Source of the DNA: an uncultured Collinsella sp.
Lineage (GTDB): Bacteria; Actinomycetota; Coriobacteriia; Coriobacteriales; Coriobacteriaceae
DNA length: 31,071 bases
NCBI GenBank assembly: GCA_900543615.1
Contig: UQSC01000011.1
Coordinates: 1 to 31,071, forward strand
Direction of reading: 5' to 3'
The notes under the pieces are model-generated. The model made no database searches, had not been told where the DNA came from, and worked only from the letters and a program-made list of their open reading frames with translations. Below are positions 1 through 9,337 of the stretch, one piece after another. Numbering within the stretch: the first letter of the stretch is position 1; every line of letters starts with the position of its first letter. Both the position numbers and the translations under genes were made by a program.

Positions 1-2
1 AA

Positions 3-25
3 GGAAAGCACTTAATGTGCTTTCC
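3..25 (+). terminator. Possible terminator hairpin of the upstream gene
   Basis: A perfect 9-bp inverted repeat (GGAAAGCAC and GTGCTTTCC) flanks a 5-nt loop. The tail after it (GTCTT) is poor in T, so termination is plausible but not certain. It lies at the very start of the window, before the RNase J gene, so it probably belongs to a gene further left. Confidence 0.4.
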
Positions 26-77
26 GTCTTGCGCAGGACTGTAGAGCAGCAAACTTAACTCGCCCCGGCCCCCGATG

Positions 78-114
78 GCCCCAGACCGGCGGGATAGACC
101 GGTTCAGATGGGGC
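78..114 (+). other. GC-rich hairpin in the RNase J upstream region
   Basis: Two nested paired segments are visible: GCCCCA (78-83) with TGGGGC (109-114), and inside them ACCGG (85-89) with CCGGT (99-103). TTTG follows. It could be a second terminator of the preceding transcript or a structure in the rnj leader. I see no confident promoter between here and position 275. Confidence 0.3.
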
Positions 115-275
115 TTTGATGCATGGGTGGTCTGTTGTTGTTCAAATGGGTATCATACTGTGGTTACTGCATCGACTCTGTGATGCATGTTTGTACGTTC
201 CCGGCGGTCGGTTTGCCAGAAGCGCCCCGTCGGTTGTTCCAGACCCGTTTCGAAGAAAGGAAACAACACTCACCT

Positions 276-1946
276 ATGGCAGCTAAAAAATCATCTCCCT
301 TGAAGATCATCCCGCTCGGCGGCCTTGATGGCATCGGCAAGAACATGACGGTCTTCGAGTGCGGCGACGACATGGTGCTTGTCGACGCTGGCCTCATGTT
401 CCCCGACGACTCGCAGCCCGGTATCGACTTGGTGCTGCCGGATTACACCTACGTTCTGGAGAACGAGGAAAAGCTCCGCGGCATCATCGTCACTCACGGC
501 CACGAGGACCACACCGGTTCGCTTCCGTATCTGCTTCAGGACCTTAACAACAAGGTGCCCATCTTCTCGAGCAAGCTGACGCTCGGCTTTATCGAGGGCA
601 AGCTCTCCGAGTTCCGCATTCGTGCACCCAAGTTTCGTGAGGTCAAGGGCGGTAGCCACGTCAATCTCGGTGGCATCTCGCTCGATTTCTTCTCGATGAC
701 GCACTCCATCCCTGGCGCTCTGGGCGTGTTCATCCGCACCAACCAGGGCACCGTTATGCACACCGGCGACTTTAAGCTCGACCAGACGCCCATCGACGGC
801 GTCACGCCCGACTATGCCGCTATCAGCCGCTTTGCCAAGCAGGGCATCGATCTGCTGCTGTCCGACTCCACCAACGCCACGGTCCCCGGTTTTACCAAGT
901 CCGAGGCCGAGGTTGGCCCCAATCTGCTGCATGCCATCAAGAATGCTCCGGGCCGTGTGTTCGTCGCGTCGTTCTCGAGCCACATCCATCGTCTGCAGCA
1001 GATTTGCGACGCTGCCCGCAAATGCGGCCGCAAGGTCGTCGTGACCGGTCGTTCCATGCTCACCAACACCCGTGTGGCGCGCGAGCTGGGCTACCTCAAC
1101 ATCGATGATGCCGATATCATCGATGCCTTCGATATTGACAACCTGCCTGACGACAAGATCGTCGTCATGTGCACCGGTTCGCAGGGCGAGCCGCTGTCGG
1201 CCCTGTCCCGCATGGCCAATGGCGAGCACAAGACGCTCTCCATTCACGAGGGCGATACCGTTATCCTCTCGGCAACTCCTGTTCCCGGCAATGAGAAAGC
1301 CGTTCAGCAGGTCGTCAACAGCCTCGCCAAGCTTGGCTGCGACGTGTGGGATAAGAACCGCGCCCTCGTTCACGTCTCGGGTCACGGTAGCCAGGAGGAG
1401 CTCAAGCTCCTGATGGCCATGGCCAAGCCTACGTACTTTATGCCGGTCCACGGCGAGGCCGTGCATCTGCGCGCCCATGCTCAACTTGCACGCAAGATGG
1501 GCCTCAAGGAAGATCATATCTTTATCCTCGACAACGGTGACACGCTCGAGATGCGTGGCGGTATCGTCAAGCGCGGTACGCCCGTCGAGTCTGGCGTCGT
1601 CTACGTCGACGGACTGCGCATCGGCGATACCGACCCCATCGTTCTACGCGATCGCCAGAAGCTTGCTAACGACGGTATGGTCACGGCTGTCGCTATCGTT
1701 TCGCTCAAGCACAAGAAGATCGAGGCCATCGAGTTCTCGGGCCGCGGCGTCTCCTTTGCTATCGACGACCAGTTCTCCGAGGACGCCTCGGCGTCCATCA
1801 TGAAGACGATCGAGAAGGGCAAGTTCAGCTTTACGAGCAGCGGTTCCGATGCCATCCGCAAGGCCGTGCGCGACTCGCTCTCTAACTTTATCTGGAGCCG
1901 TACCCGCACTCGTCCGATGATCATCCCGGTCGTCATGGAGGTTTAG
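276..1946 (+). CDS. rnj: Ribonuclease J
   Basis: RNase J is a metallo-beta-lactamase/beta-CASP ribonuclease with 5'-3' exonuclease and endonuclease activity in mRNA decay and rRNA maturation. The zinc motif HGHEDH is at residues 74-79, and the beta-CASP and C-terminal regions are full length (556 aa). The reading frame is open back to 123, but the upstream part is not family-like; the start at 276 (MAAKKSS) follows an AAGAAAGGA ribosome site about 14 nt away and fits the family's usual length. The next gene, ftsK, begins 1 nt after the stop, and its ribosome site lies inside the last codons, so the two are co-transcribed. The rnj-ftsK neighbourhood is typical of Actinobacteria, where dapA often precedes it. 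Confidence 0.95.
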   Translation: MAAKKSSPLKIIPLGGLDGIGKNMTVFECGDDMVLVDAGLMFPDDSQPGIDLVLPDYTYVLENEEKLRGIIVTHGHEDHTGSLPYLLQDLNNKVPIFSSKLTLGFIEGKLSEFRIRAPKFREVKGGSHVNLGGISLDFFSMTHSIPGALGVFIRTNQGTVMHTGDFKLDQTPIDGVTPDYAAISRFAKQGIDLLLSDSTNATVPGFTKSEAEVGPNLLHAIKNAPGRVFVASFSSHIHRLQQICDAARKCGRKVVVTGRSMLTNTRVARELGYLNIDDADIIDAFDIDNLPDDKIVVMCTGSQGEPLSALSRMANGEHKTLSIHEGDTVILSATPVPGNEKAVQQVVNSLAKLGCDVWDKNRALVHVSGHGSQEELKLLMAMAKPTYFMPVHGEAVHLRAHAQLARKMGLKEDHIFILDNGDTLEMRGGIVKRGTPVESGVVYVDGLRIGDTDPIVLRDRQKLANDGMVTAVAIVSLKHKKIEAIEFSGRGVSFAIDDQFSEDASASIMKTIEKGKFSFTSSGSDAIRKAVRDSLSNFIWSRTRTRPMIIPVVMEV

Positions 1947-1947
1947 T

Positions 1948-4728
1948 TTGGCGCGCGGATCTGCACAAAACGCCAAAGGCAATAAGGCCAACAACCAACC
2001 GGCATCTGCTAAGGGTGCCGGTTCCCATCTTCGTGCCAATAAGGGCCATGAGGCCGACTTCGACGATTTCGAGCCCCTGGTCGAGCCTTCAGCCAACCGC
2101 GATATCGCCGGCGTGGCCATTGCCGTTTTGGCGATTGCGTCCTTCATTGCCGTGATTTCGCCGGCGACCGCACCCGTTACGGCTGCGGTTGCCGGTTTCT
2201 ACCACCTGGGCTTTGGTCTGGGCGCCTACGTGCTGCCGATCGTCATTTTGCTGTTTGCCGCCACGCTCTTTTTAGGCGAGGACTCGCCGCTCAACGTGCG
2301 CTCTGTTGCGGGCGGCACCGTGGTCTTTATCGCCGTCGTCTCTATTCTTTCGCTGATGGTGCCGGGTACGAGCGTCTCGTGCGACCTTATGTTCACGCCG
2401 CAAAACCTGTCCGCCTCGGGTGGCTACATCGGTTCGTTTATTGCGAGTGCGCTGCAGAATGCCCTGGGTAAGCCTATCGCGATGGTGGTCCTGTTGGGTC
2501 TGGCCGTCGTTGGCTTTGTCATCATTGGCTTTTCGGTGGGCGGAGTTTTGCGCTCTGCCCGCGACCGTGCGGCCGATTTTGCCGAACGCCGTCGTGCCGA
2601 CGTCAACGCGAGTCCGTGGGGTGACGATGAGGCCCTGTCGGTGCCCGGCGTTGCCCGTCCGCACCTGAGCATTCTTCGTCAAAAGGCCTCCGATATGTCC
2701 GTGACCACGGTCATGGGCAACGATGCGGACCAGGTTCTGGACGATGACGACGAAGACGAGGATCCGTTTGTCGACGTGTCCGATGCCGTGGAGGCCGAGC
2801 GTGCTAAGACCGCGCTGCTCCCACGCCGTCACGCTAAGAAAGGTAAGACGGCTCCCAAGCTCAATACGAGTGAGCCCGACCCGTCTTGGTCCGAGAGCGA
2901 GATTGAGCTTACCGAGGGTGATGACGATGATGACGAGTCCCCGCTCGAGACTGCTAAAACCACCTTGCTGCCGCGCCGCCATGCCAAGCGCGGCCAAGTG
3001 ACCGGTCAGCTTTCGATGGAGGACGATCCGGACAAGGTCGACGAGTCCGAGCCGCCGTTCGCCGTGAATCCCGTCTCGGCCGCCCCTCAAATTCCCGATT
3101 TCCTCAAGCATCCCAAGGTTGCCGATACGGCTGTCGCGGGCGCTGTCGAGGCGTCTACTTCGAGCGATGGGGGAGCGGACAATGCCCCCGCGGATAACGA
3201 GGGCGAAGAAGAGGACGGCCTTAAGCTTCCGCCGCTCGAAATCCTGCATGCAAACCCTCAGTCCGCTTCTGCCGCGTCTTCGGACAAGGAGCTGGAACAG
3301 ACCGCCGAGTCGCTGCAGTCCACGCTGCTTGAGTTTGGCCGTAGCGCTCGCGTTGTCGGCTGGATTGCCGGCCCCACGGTGACGACTTTTAAGCTGCAGC
3401 CCGGCGAGGGCGAGCGCGTGAGCAAGATTTCGAGCCTTGAGGACGACATCGCGCTTTCGCTTGCTGCTCAGTCCGTGCGTATCTTTGCGCCGATTCCCGG
3501 CACCTCGCTCGTGGGTATCGAGATCCCCAATCGAAAGCGTCAGAACGTCAACTTGGGCGACGTGCTGCCTTATGTTAAAGGCGGTCCGCTCGAGCTTGCC
3601 ATCGGCCGCGATGCAGAGGGCACGCCGGTCGTCGCTGACCTTGCCAAGATGCCCCACCTGCTGATCGCCGGTACCACGGGTTCCGGTAAGTCGGTCATGA
3701 TCAACTCCATCATCACGACCCTGCTCATGCGCGCGCTCCCCGAGGACGTTCGCTTGATCATGGTCGACCCCAAGCGCGTCGAGCTCGCAGGCTATAACGG
3801 CCTGCCGCATCTTTACGTGCCCGTGGTGACCGAGCCCAAGCAGGCCGCGAGTGCCTTGCAGTGGGCGGTGTCCGAGATGGAGCGCCGCCTGAAGGTCTTC
3901 GAGCGCCTGAACGTGCGCAAGATCTCGACCTATAACGAAAAGCAGGCCGCCGGCGAGTTTGAGCATTACGATAACCCGCCGCAAAAGATGCCCTACCTGG
4001 TCATCATCATCGACGAGCTTTCGGACCTGATGATGGTCGCCGGCAAGGACGTCGAGGCGTCGATTGTGCGTATCGCCCAGCTGGGCCGTGCCGCCGGTAT
4101 CCACCTTATCGTAGCGACCCAGCGTCCGAGCTCTAACGTGGTGACGGGTCTCATCAAGGCAAACATTACCAACCGTATCGCCTTCAACGTCGCAACGGGC
4201 ATCGACTCCCGCGTCATCATCGACCAGATGGGTGCCGAAAAGCTCACCGGCTTGGGTGACATGCTGTTCTCAAAGGTCGACTGGGGCAAGCCCCGCCGTA
4301 TCCAGGGCTGCTTTGTTTCGGATGACGAGATCAACGAGATTGTCGAGTTCGTCAAGTCGCAAAGCGAGCCCGACTACCATGAGGAGATTCTGTCGGCTGT
4401 GGCACCTGCCTCCATGTCCATGGCAGGTGGCGGCGGGATCGTGCGCACCGGCGTTGCCGAGCCTCAGGACGACGATCCGCTTATCTGGGAAGCCGCTCAT
4501 ATTGTGGTGGAATCGCAGCTGGGCTCCACATCTGGCCTGCAGCGTCGCCTGAAGGTTGGCTATGCGCGCGCCGGGCGTATTATGGACATGCTGGAAGAAA
4601 AGGGTGTCGTCGGACCGCCCGACGGTTCCAAGCCGCGCGAGGTCCTTTTGGATGAAGAAGGCCTTGCCGCGCTGGAATCCGTTGACGCCGAGATGGCACG
4701 TGAAGATCGTGAGTTTGGAGGATTCTGA
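1948..4728 (+). CDS. ftsK: DNA translocase FtsK/SpoIIIE
   Basis: FtsK is a septum-anchored DNA pump that clears chromosome termini during division. The N-terminal region (about 50-210) holds several hydrophobic membrane segments. A long acidic, low-complexity linker (about 215-440) follows, then the RecA-like motor with Walker A GTTGSGKS at 575-582 and Walker B ending in DE at 689-690. The C-terminal winged-helix gamma domain (about 841-905) binds KOPS-type DNA sites. The start is TTG at 1948, set by a GGAGG site (1937-1941) with 6-nt spacing; no ATG nearby is as well placed. The linker carries a repeated basic motif, KTALLPRRHAKKGK at 287-300 and KTTLLPRRHAKRGQ at 337-350. The stop overlaps the start of the next gene (TGATG). 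Confidence 0.96.
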   Translation: MARGSAQNAKGNKANNQPASAKGAGSHLRANKGHEADFDDFEPLVEPSANRDIAGVAIAVLAIASFIAVISPATAPVTAAVAGFYHLGFGLGAYVLPIVILLFAATLFLGEDSPLNVRSVAGGTVVFIAVVSILSLMVPGTSVSCDLMFTPQNLSASGGYIGSFIASALQNALGKPIAMVVLLGLAVVGFVIIGFSVGGVLRSARDRAADFAERRRADVNASPWGDDEALSVPGVARPHLSILRQKASDMSVTTVMGNDADQVLDDDDEDEDPFVDVSDAVEAERAKTALLPRRHAKKGKTAPKLNTSEPDPSWSESEIELTEGDDDDDESPLETAKTTLLPRRHAKRGQVTGQLSMEDDPDKVDESEPPFAVNPVSAAPQIPDFLKHPKVADTAVAGAVEASTSSDGGADNAPADNEGEEEDGLKLPPLEILHANPQSASAASSDKELEQTAESLQSTLLEFGRSARVVGWIAGPTVTTFKLQPGEGERVSKISSLEDDIALSLAAQSVRIFAPIPGTSLVGIEIPNRKRQNVNLGDVLPYVKGGPLELAIGRDAEGTPVVADLAKMPHLLIAGTTGSGKSVMINSIITTLLMRALPEDVRLIMVDPKRVELAGYNGLPHLYVPVVTEPKQAASALQWAVSEMERRLKVFERLNVRKISTYNEKQAAGEFEHYDNPPQKMPYLVIIIDELSDLMMVAGKDVEASIVRIAQLGRAAGIHLIVATQRPSSNVVTGLIKANITNRIAFNVATGIDSRVIIDQMGAEKLTGLGDMLFSKVDWGKPRRIQGCFVSDDEINEIVEFVKSQSEPDYHEEILSAVAPASMSMAGGGGIVRTGVAEPQDDDPLIWEAAHIVVESQLGSTSGLQRRLKVGYARAGRIMDMLEEKGVVGPPDGSKPREVLLDEEGLAALESVDAEMAREDREFGGF

Positions 4729-6239
4729 TGGCTGCACGCTTTGGTGACATGCTGCTCGAGCAGCGTCGCCGAATGGGCCTTTCCATTCAGCAGGTCGCCA
4801 ACACCATCAAAATCAGGCCGCAGATCATCGAGTTTTTCGAGAATGGCAATTTTGCATCGATGCCTCCGCGCGGCTATGCGCAGGGCATGATTTCGAGTTA
4901 TGCGCGCTTTTTGGGCCTCAATCCGCGGGAGGTCGTCAACGCTTATTTTGACGATCTGATGGCATATGAGCGCGAGACGTCGCAGCAGGGCGGTCGTTTT
5001 CAGGACGCCGCCGGCTACGTCAATTCGCGATCCTCGGTCGACAACGGCCGTTTCCTGATGGTTCAGGGCGGGCGTTCGACGCGTTACGGCCAGCGCCCTC
5101 AACAGGCTGGTTATGTTACCGAGACGGGCTCGAGCGAGGAGATTCGTTCCCAGCGCGATCGTTTTCGCAGCACGCCGGCGCCCGAGGAGCGCGCACTCCC
5201 CGCTGCCCGCGGTGTCGCACGAGACCCTCGTGCCGGCTACGGCGATGGTGGTTATTCCGATCGCGGGTACCGTGGCGTTTCTTCCGGCCGTCCGCGCGGC
5301 GGCTATGCAGACGCCGATACTACGCAGGTGACGCCTCGCCTTCGATCTCAGTCACAGCCTTATAGCCAGCGCTCCTCAGCGCCTCGTTCGGGCCAGCGCA
5401 ACTACCAGGGTCGCGGCGAGCTCGCTCCCCGCTCAGGCCAGCGCAATATGCAGCGCCAGGGTAGTTATCGCGGACGTTCCGACAATAACCGCGGTCGTAT
5501 GCCCCAAGGCACCGGTCGCGGTGGTTCCAATCGTGGACGCGGCGGTGGGCGCGCTCCCCAGAACAACGGTCTCGATCCTCGTATCGTTTACGCCGGTATC
5601 GGCGCCGTGGCGCTGCTTCTGATCGTGCTCATTGTGGTGCTCCTGCGTGGCTGCGGCTCCTCGGCGCCCGAGTCGACGCCCGAGACGCCCGTTGCCACCA
5701 AGACAACGACTAAGAAGTCTTCCAAGAAGACTGAATCCGTCGATGAGGATGAAGATACCGATGAGACGACGGACGAGTCGACCGATTCGGACGCCGCAAA
5801 GACGACGGCCAAGAAGGAAGAGAACGAGGTCACAAAGGTCAAGATCTCCGTTGCCAAGGGCAAGACTGCTTGGATTGAGGTCAAGGTTGATGGCAAGTCG
5901 GTCTATGGCGCCCAAGCGACCGGTCCCTTTGAGCAGGAATATACGCCCGAGTCCTCGATCGAGATCACCACGTCCAAGCCTTCGGATGTCACCGTTACCA
6001 AGAACGGCGAAAAGGTCCGCTACGACACTAAGACGTCGGGCGTGGCACGCGTGACGATTACCGTTCCCAAGAAGGAGACGACCGAGTCCAAGGAGGGCGA
6101 GAGCTCCGACGGCACCGATGGCACCGAAAGTACCGACGGAACTGATGGAACCGATGCCCAGTCCACGGACGGCACCGATACCGCCACCGACGGGCAGACT
6201 ACGCCCTATTCAGACGACTATTCGTACGACAGCTACTAA
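4728..6239 (+). CDS. RodZ-like HTH membrane protein with low-complexity regions
   Basis: Residues 1-77 form a Cro/RodZ-type helix-turn-helix domain (HTH_25 family). A long Arg/Gly/Gln/Ser-rich stretch follows (about 85-280), with the repeat APRSGQRN at 218-225 and 233-240. One transmembrane helix spans about 286-309, and an extracellular part contains a beta-rich DUF4115-like domain (about 365-450). The tail is rich in Thr, Asp, Gly and Ser. This order (HTH inside, one TM, DUF4115 outside) matches RodZ, a cytoskeletal partner in rod-shape control; that role is inferred here. It overlaps ftsK by 1 nt, with a GGAGGA site at 4717-4722, so translational coupling with the division translocase is likely. 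The disordered middle is much longer than in classical RodZ. Confidence 0.85.
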   Translation: MAARFGDMLLEQRRRMGLSIQQVANTIKIRPQIIEFFENGNFASMPPRGYAQGMISSYARFLGLNPREVVNAYFDDLMAYERETSQQGGRFQDAAGYVNSRSSVDNGRFLMVQGGRSTRYGQRPQQAGYVTETGSSEEIRSQRDRFRSTPAPEERALPAARGVARDPRAGYGDGGYSDRGYRGVSSGRPRGGYADADTTQVTPRLRSQSQPYSQRSSAPRSGQRNYQGRGELAPRSGQRNMQRQGSYRGRSDNNRGRMPQGTGRGGSNRGRGGGRAPQNNGLDPRIVYAGIGAVALLLIVLIVVLLRGCGSSAPESTPETPVATKTTTKKSSKKTESVDEDEDTDETTDESTDSDAAKTTAKKEENEVTKVKISVAKGKTAWIEVKVDGKSVYGAQATGPFEQEYTPESSIEITTSKPSDVTVTKNGEKVRYDTKTSGVARVTITVPKKETTESKEGESSDGTDGTESTDGTDGTDAQSTDGTDTATDGQTTPYSDDYSYDSY

Positions 6240-6265
6240 GCCGCTCGTAAGCGAAAGGATTAACC

Positions 6266-6763
6266 ATGGCTAAAGATTCCAGCTTCGACGTCGTGTCCGA
6301 GGTCAATATGCAGGAGGTCGACAATGCCTTCCAGCAGACCACGCGCGAGATTTCCCAGCGCTATGACCTGAAGGACTCCGGCGCTACCATCGAGCTTTCG
6401 AAGGGCGACAAGCTTTTTACGATCAACGCCCCGGCCGACTTTGTCTCCAAGCAGATTATCGATGTCCTGAGCTCCAAGCTCATCAAGCGCGGCATCGATC
6501 TTAAGGCCGTGTCCTGGGATGCGCCTCAGGCTGCATCGGGTGGTACCGTGCGTGTGCTCGGTCATATCGTCGAGGGTATCGACCAGACGACTGCCAAGAA
6601 GATTAATAAGGACATCAAGGATCAGAAGCTCAAGGTCAAGGTGACGATTGAGGCCGATAAACTGCGTGTTTCCTCCGCTTCCAAGGATGCGCTGCAGACC
6701 GTGATCCAGTTCCTGCGCGACCAGGACTACGGTCAGCCGCTGCAGTTCACTAACTACCGTTAA
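6266..6763 (+). CDS. yajQ: YajQ family cyclic di-GMP/nucleotide-binding protein
   Basis: This is a full-length (165 aa) member of the YajQ/DUF520 (UPF0234) family, beginning with MAKDSSFDVVSE, close to the family's typical N-terminus. Family members have two ferredoxin-like lobes and bind nucleotides; some bind cyclic di-GMP, but the cellular role in Actinobacteria is not settled. The ATG at 6266 has an AAAGGA site at 6254-6259. It lies 26 nt after the RodZ-like gene and 26 nt before rimO, so it is probably in the same transcript. No unusual residue pattern was seen. Confidence 0.93.
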   Translation: MAKDSSFDVVSEVNMQEVDNAFQQTTREISQRYDLKDSGATIELSKGDKLFTINAPADFVSKQIIDVLSSKLIKRGIDLKAVSWDAPQAASGGTVRVLGHIVEGIDQTTAKKINKDIKDQKLKVKVTIEADKLRVSSASKDALQTVIQFLRDQDYGQPLQFTNYR

Positions 6764-6789
6764 TTCATTCGAAAGGACCGCTCTCCAAC

Positions 6790-8139
6790 ATGGATACTCT
6801 GTTGGGCTCCGTGCTCTATATCACCCTCGGGTGCGCCAAGAACGAGGTCGATACCGACCGTATGCGTTCGCTGCTGACCGCCGCGGGCTACGAGGAGGCA
6901 TTCGATCCGCAGGATGCCGATATCGCCATCGTCAATACATGCTCGTTCCTCGCTTCCGCAACGTCCGAGAGCATCGAGACCACGCTCGAGCTTGCCAACG
7001 AGGTGAAGGACGGCGTTCGTTCTTGCCCGATCGTCATGTGCGGCTGCGTGCCGTCACGCTACGGCGATGACCTGCCCGACGAGCTGCCCGAGGTCGCGGC
7101 CTTTGTGAAGGCCGACGAGGAGGACGGCATCGTGGCGGTCATCGATGACGTGCTGGGTGTCGAGCGCGAGATTGCCGCCTATATTCCGCAGGTCAAGCGT
7201 ACCGTCGAGGGCGCTGTTGCCTACGTCAAGATTTCCGATGGCTGCAATCGTTTTTGCAGCTTCTGCATGATTCCGTATATCCGCGGTCGTTATCACTCGC
7301 GCAATGCCGAGAGCATTATCTCTGAGGTGCGCGACCTGGTCGCCGGCGGTGTGCGCGAGATCGTGCTGATCGGTCAGGACACGGGCATTTGGGGCACCGA
7401 CTTTGCCGACGAGGACCTCGCCGAGGGCTCGCCGCGCAATCTGGCGCAGCTGTTGCAGGCCGTTGCTGAGGTGGTGCGTCCTCATAACGTGTGGGTTCGC
7501 GTACTCTACCTGCAGCCCGAGGGCATGACCGACGAGCTTATCGAGACTATCCGCGATACGCCCGAGGTGCTGCCCTATATCGATATCCCCGTGCAGCACT
7601 GCGACGCGCGCATCCTCAAGGCCATGCGTCGATCCGGTTCGCGTCAGGAGCTCGAGGATCTGTTCCGTGACCTGCGCGAGCGCATCCCCGGTATCGTGAT
7701 TCGCTCCACGGCCATGGTCGGTTTCCCGACCGAGACCGACGACGAGTTCCGCGATCTCATTGACTTTATGGACACCGTCGGCTTTGACTACACGAGCGTT
7801 TTTGCCTACTCGCAGGAGGAGGGCAGCCTGGCCGCCAAGATGGAGGGTCAGGTCGATGAGGAGGTTAAGCTCGAGCGTGCCCAGGAGGCTATGGACCTGG
7901 CCGAGTCGCTCGGCTTTGCCGCGACTGCCGCGCACGTGGGCGAGCGCGCCCAGGTGATCGTCGACGGTATCGAGGAGACCGAAGACGGTGCCGAGCTCAT
8001 CGGACATGCCTGGTTCCAGGCGCCCGATTCCGATGGCGCGGTGCATCTGGATGCCAGCGAGGCATCTGTGGGCGATATTCTGACGGTCGAGTTTACCGAT
8101 AGCTTCTGCTACGAGCTTATCGGTCATGTTGTGGAGTAG
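6790..8139 (+). CDS. rimO: Ribosomal protein S12 methylthiotransferase RimO
   Basis: RimO is a radical-SAM methylthiotransferase that adds a methylthio group to the conserved Asp of ribosomal protein S12. The N-terminal UPF0004 domain has the Fe-S cysteines C15 (LGCAKN), C51 (NTCSF) and C86 (GCVP). The radical-SAM cluster is C152-C156-C159 (GCNRFCSFC). A C-terminal TRAM domain ends the 449-aa protein. LGCAKNEVD is typical of RimO, whereas the paralogue MiaB, also in this window, has GCQMN. The start has a GAAAGGA site at 6771-6777. The pgsA ribosome site begins at its stop codon. Confidence 0.95.
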   Translation: MDTLLGSVLYITLGCAKNEVDTDRMRSLLTAAGYEEAFDPQDADIAIVNTCSFLASATSESIETTLELANEVKDGVRSCPIVMCGCVPSRYGDDLPDELPEVAAFVKADEEDGIVAVIDDVLGVEREIAAYIPQVKRTVEGAVAYVKISDGCNRFCSFCMIPYIRGRYHSRNAESIISEVRDLVAGGVREIVLIGQDTGIWGTDFADEDLAEGSPRNLAQLLQAVAEVVRPHNVWVRVLYLQPEGMTDELIETIRDTPEVLPYIDIPVQHCDARILKAMRRSGSRQELEDLFRDLRERIPGIVIRSTAMVGFPTETDDEFRDLIDFMDTVGFDYTSVFAYSQEEGSLAAKMEGQVDEEVKLERAQEAMDLAESLGFAATAAHVGERAQVIVDGIEETEDGAELIGHAWFQAPDSDGAVHLDASEASVGDILTVEFTDSFCYELIGHVVE

Positions 8140-8148
8140 GAGAGCGTC

Positions 8149-8787
8149 GTGGCTAACGAGAGCAATAAGGAACTGACGAGTGTTTGGACGCCCGCCAACA
8201 TCGTGACGTGCGTGCGCATCGTCTTCATTCCGGTGTTCATGATCGTGTCGGCGCTGTCTCACACAAGCGTTGCCGGTACGGATTGGAGCACCTTCGACGG
8301 CCCGCTCGCCGCTGCCGCCTTTATACTGTACGTCATCCTATCGTGCACCGATAAGGTTGATGGCTACCTGGCTCGTTCGCGCAACGAGATCACCGACTTC
8401 GGTAAGTTCCTGGATCCCATCGCCGATAAGTTGCTCGTGTTCTCGGCCCTGCTGCTGTTCTTGGACTTTGGTGCGGTGACCGTGTGGTCCGTGTTCATCA
8501 TCCTGTTCCGCGAGCTGTTGGTGAGCGCCCTGCGCATGGTCGCGAGTGCGGCCGGTGTGGTCGTTGCCGCCGATAAGCTCGGCAAGTACAAGACGGCGAC
8601 TACGATGGTTTCCATCTGCGGCTACCTGTGCGTCTTTGCGATGGCCGGCTTGCACCTTGCCCCGGTGGCTCTGACGCTCGGTATCTACTCGGTGTCACGC
8701 TTCCTGTACGCCGTGGCCGTTGTCTTGACCGTTATCTCGGGCGCTCAGTACTTCTGGAACTGCCGTAAGATCGTCTTTTCGGTCTAG
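8149..8787 (+). CDS. pgsA: CDP-diacylglycerol-glycerol-3-phosphate 3-phosphatidyltransferase
   Basis: PgsA makes phosphatidylglycerophosphate from CDP-diacylglycerol and glycerol-3-phosphate, the committed step to phosphatidylglycerol and cardiolipin. The complete CDP-alcohol phosphatidyltransferase motif is present: D68, D71-G72, A75-R76, G85, D89 and D93. Several transmembrane helices surround it in a 212-aa protein. The start is GTG at 8149 with a TAGGAG site overlapping the rimO stop. pgsA followed by cinA and recA is a common actinobacterial order. A second, distinct member of the family is encoded at 29021-29725 on the other strand. Confidence 0.92.
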   Translation: MANESNKELTSVWTPANIVTCVRIVFIPVFMIVSALSHTSVAGTDWSTFDGPLAAAAFILYVILSCTDKVDGYLARSRNEITDFGKFLDPIADKLLVFSALLLFLDFGAVTVWSVFIILFRELLVSALRMVASAAGVVVAADKLGKYKTATTMVSICGYLCVFAMAGLHLAPVALTLGIYSVSRFLYAVAVVLTVISGAQYFWNCRKIVFSV

Positions 8788-8799
8788 GTCCTGGTAGGC

Positions 8800-9330
8800 A
8801 TGACGGAATCATTTGAGCAAATTGCCGCGCACAATGAAGATCTTGCACGCGATATTGTCGAGCGTGCAAGCGTACGTGGTGCGACGGTTTCGACGGCTGA
8901 ATCTCTGACGGCGGGTATGATCGCCTCGACGATTGCCGATATCCCCGGTGCCTCGGCAGTGCTTCGTGGCGGTGCGGTGACGTACTGCGACGAGATTAAG
9001 CATCGCGTGCTCGGCGTTGAGCAGGAGACGCTCGACCGCTATACCGCGGTGTCGTACCAGACGGCGCGGGAGATGGCTACCGGTTCGCTGGAGCTGTACC
9101 AGAGCGATATTGCCGTGAGCGCGACGGGCTATGCCGGCCCCGGTGGAGGTACCGAGGACGATCCGGCTGGAACCTTTTATATTGGCTGGGCGTATCGCTC
9201 GGCCGATGGGGGAGCGCCGGTCGTGGACTCCATTCGTTGTCACCATGAGGGCGATCGTTCATGCGTCCGTGCCCATGCGGTCGCTGAGGCACTGGGTCGC
9301 ATTGTCTACTTGCTCGATTCTATGGAATAG
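8800..9330 (+). CDS. pncC: CinA C-terminal domain protein (nicotinamide-nucleotide amidase type)
   Basis: This 176-aa protein matches only the C-terminal amidohydrolase domain of CinA, which deamidates NMN to nicotinate mononucleotide in pyridine nucleotide salvage. The signature STAESLTAG is at 31-39, with the likely nucleophile S35, and the glycine-rich GYAGPGGG segment near 109 is present. The N-terminal MoCF-like domain of full-length CinA is absent, and no remnant of it is seen upstream. The ATG at 8800 lies 12 nt after pgsA with a weak TAGG site. It is the last gene of the first operon, closed by a hairpin at 9338-9361. Confidence 0.9.
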   Translation: MTESFEQIAAHNEDLARDIVERASVRGATVSTAESLTAGMIASTIADIPGASAVLRGGAVTYCDEIKHRVLGVEQETLDRYTAVSYQTAREMATGSLELYQSDIAVSATGYAGPGGGTEDDPAGTFYIGWAYRSADGGAPVVDSIRCHHEGDRSCVRAHAVAEALGRIVYLLDSME

Positions 9331-9337
9331 ACGTGTT

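Noticed and set aside
123..275. Longer start for RNase J
   Set aside because: The extra residues are not family-like, and the ribosome site before 276 would be inside the gene.
291..1517. Long minus-strand open frame opposite RNase J (408 aa)
   Set aside because: Antisense shadow of a well-supported gene in GC-rich DNA; the product has no recognisable family and no ribosome site.
2272..4104. 610-aa minus-strand frame opposite ftsK
   Set aside because: Shadow of ftsK codon bias; composition (His/Arg/Gly/Asp-rich) is not that of a real protein.
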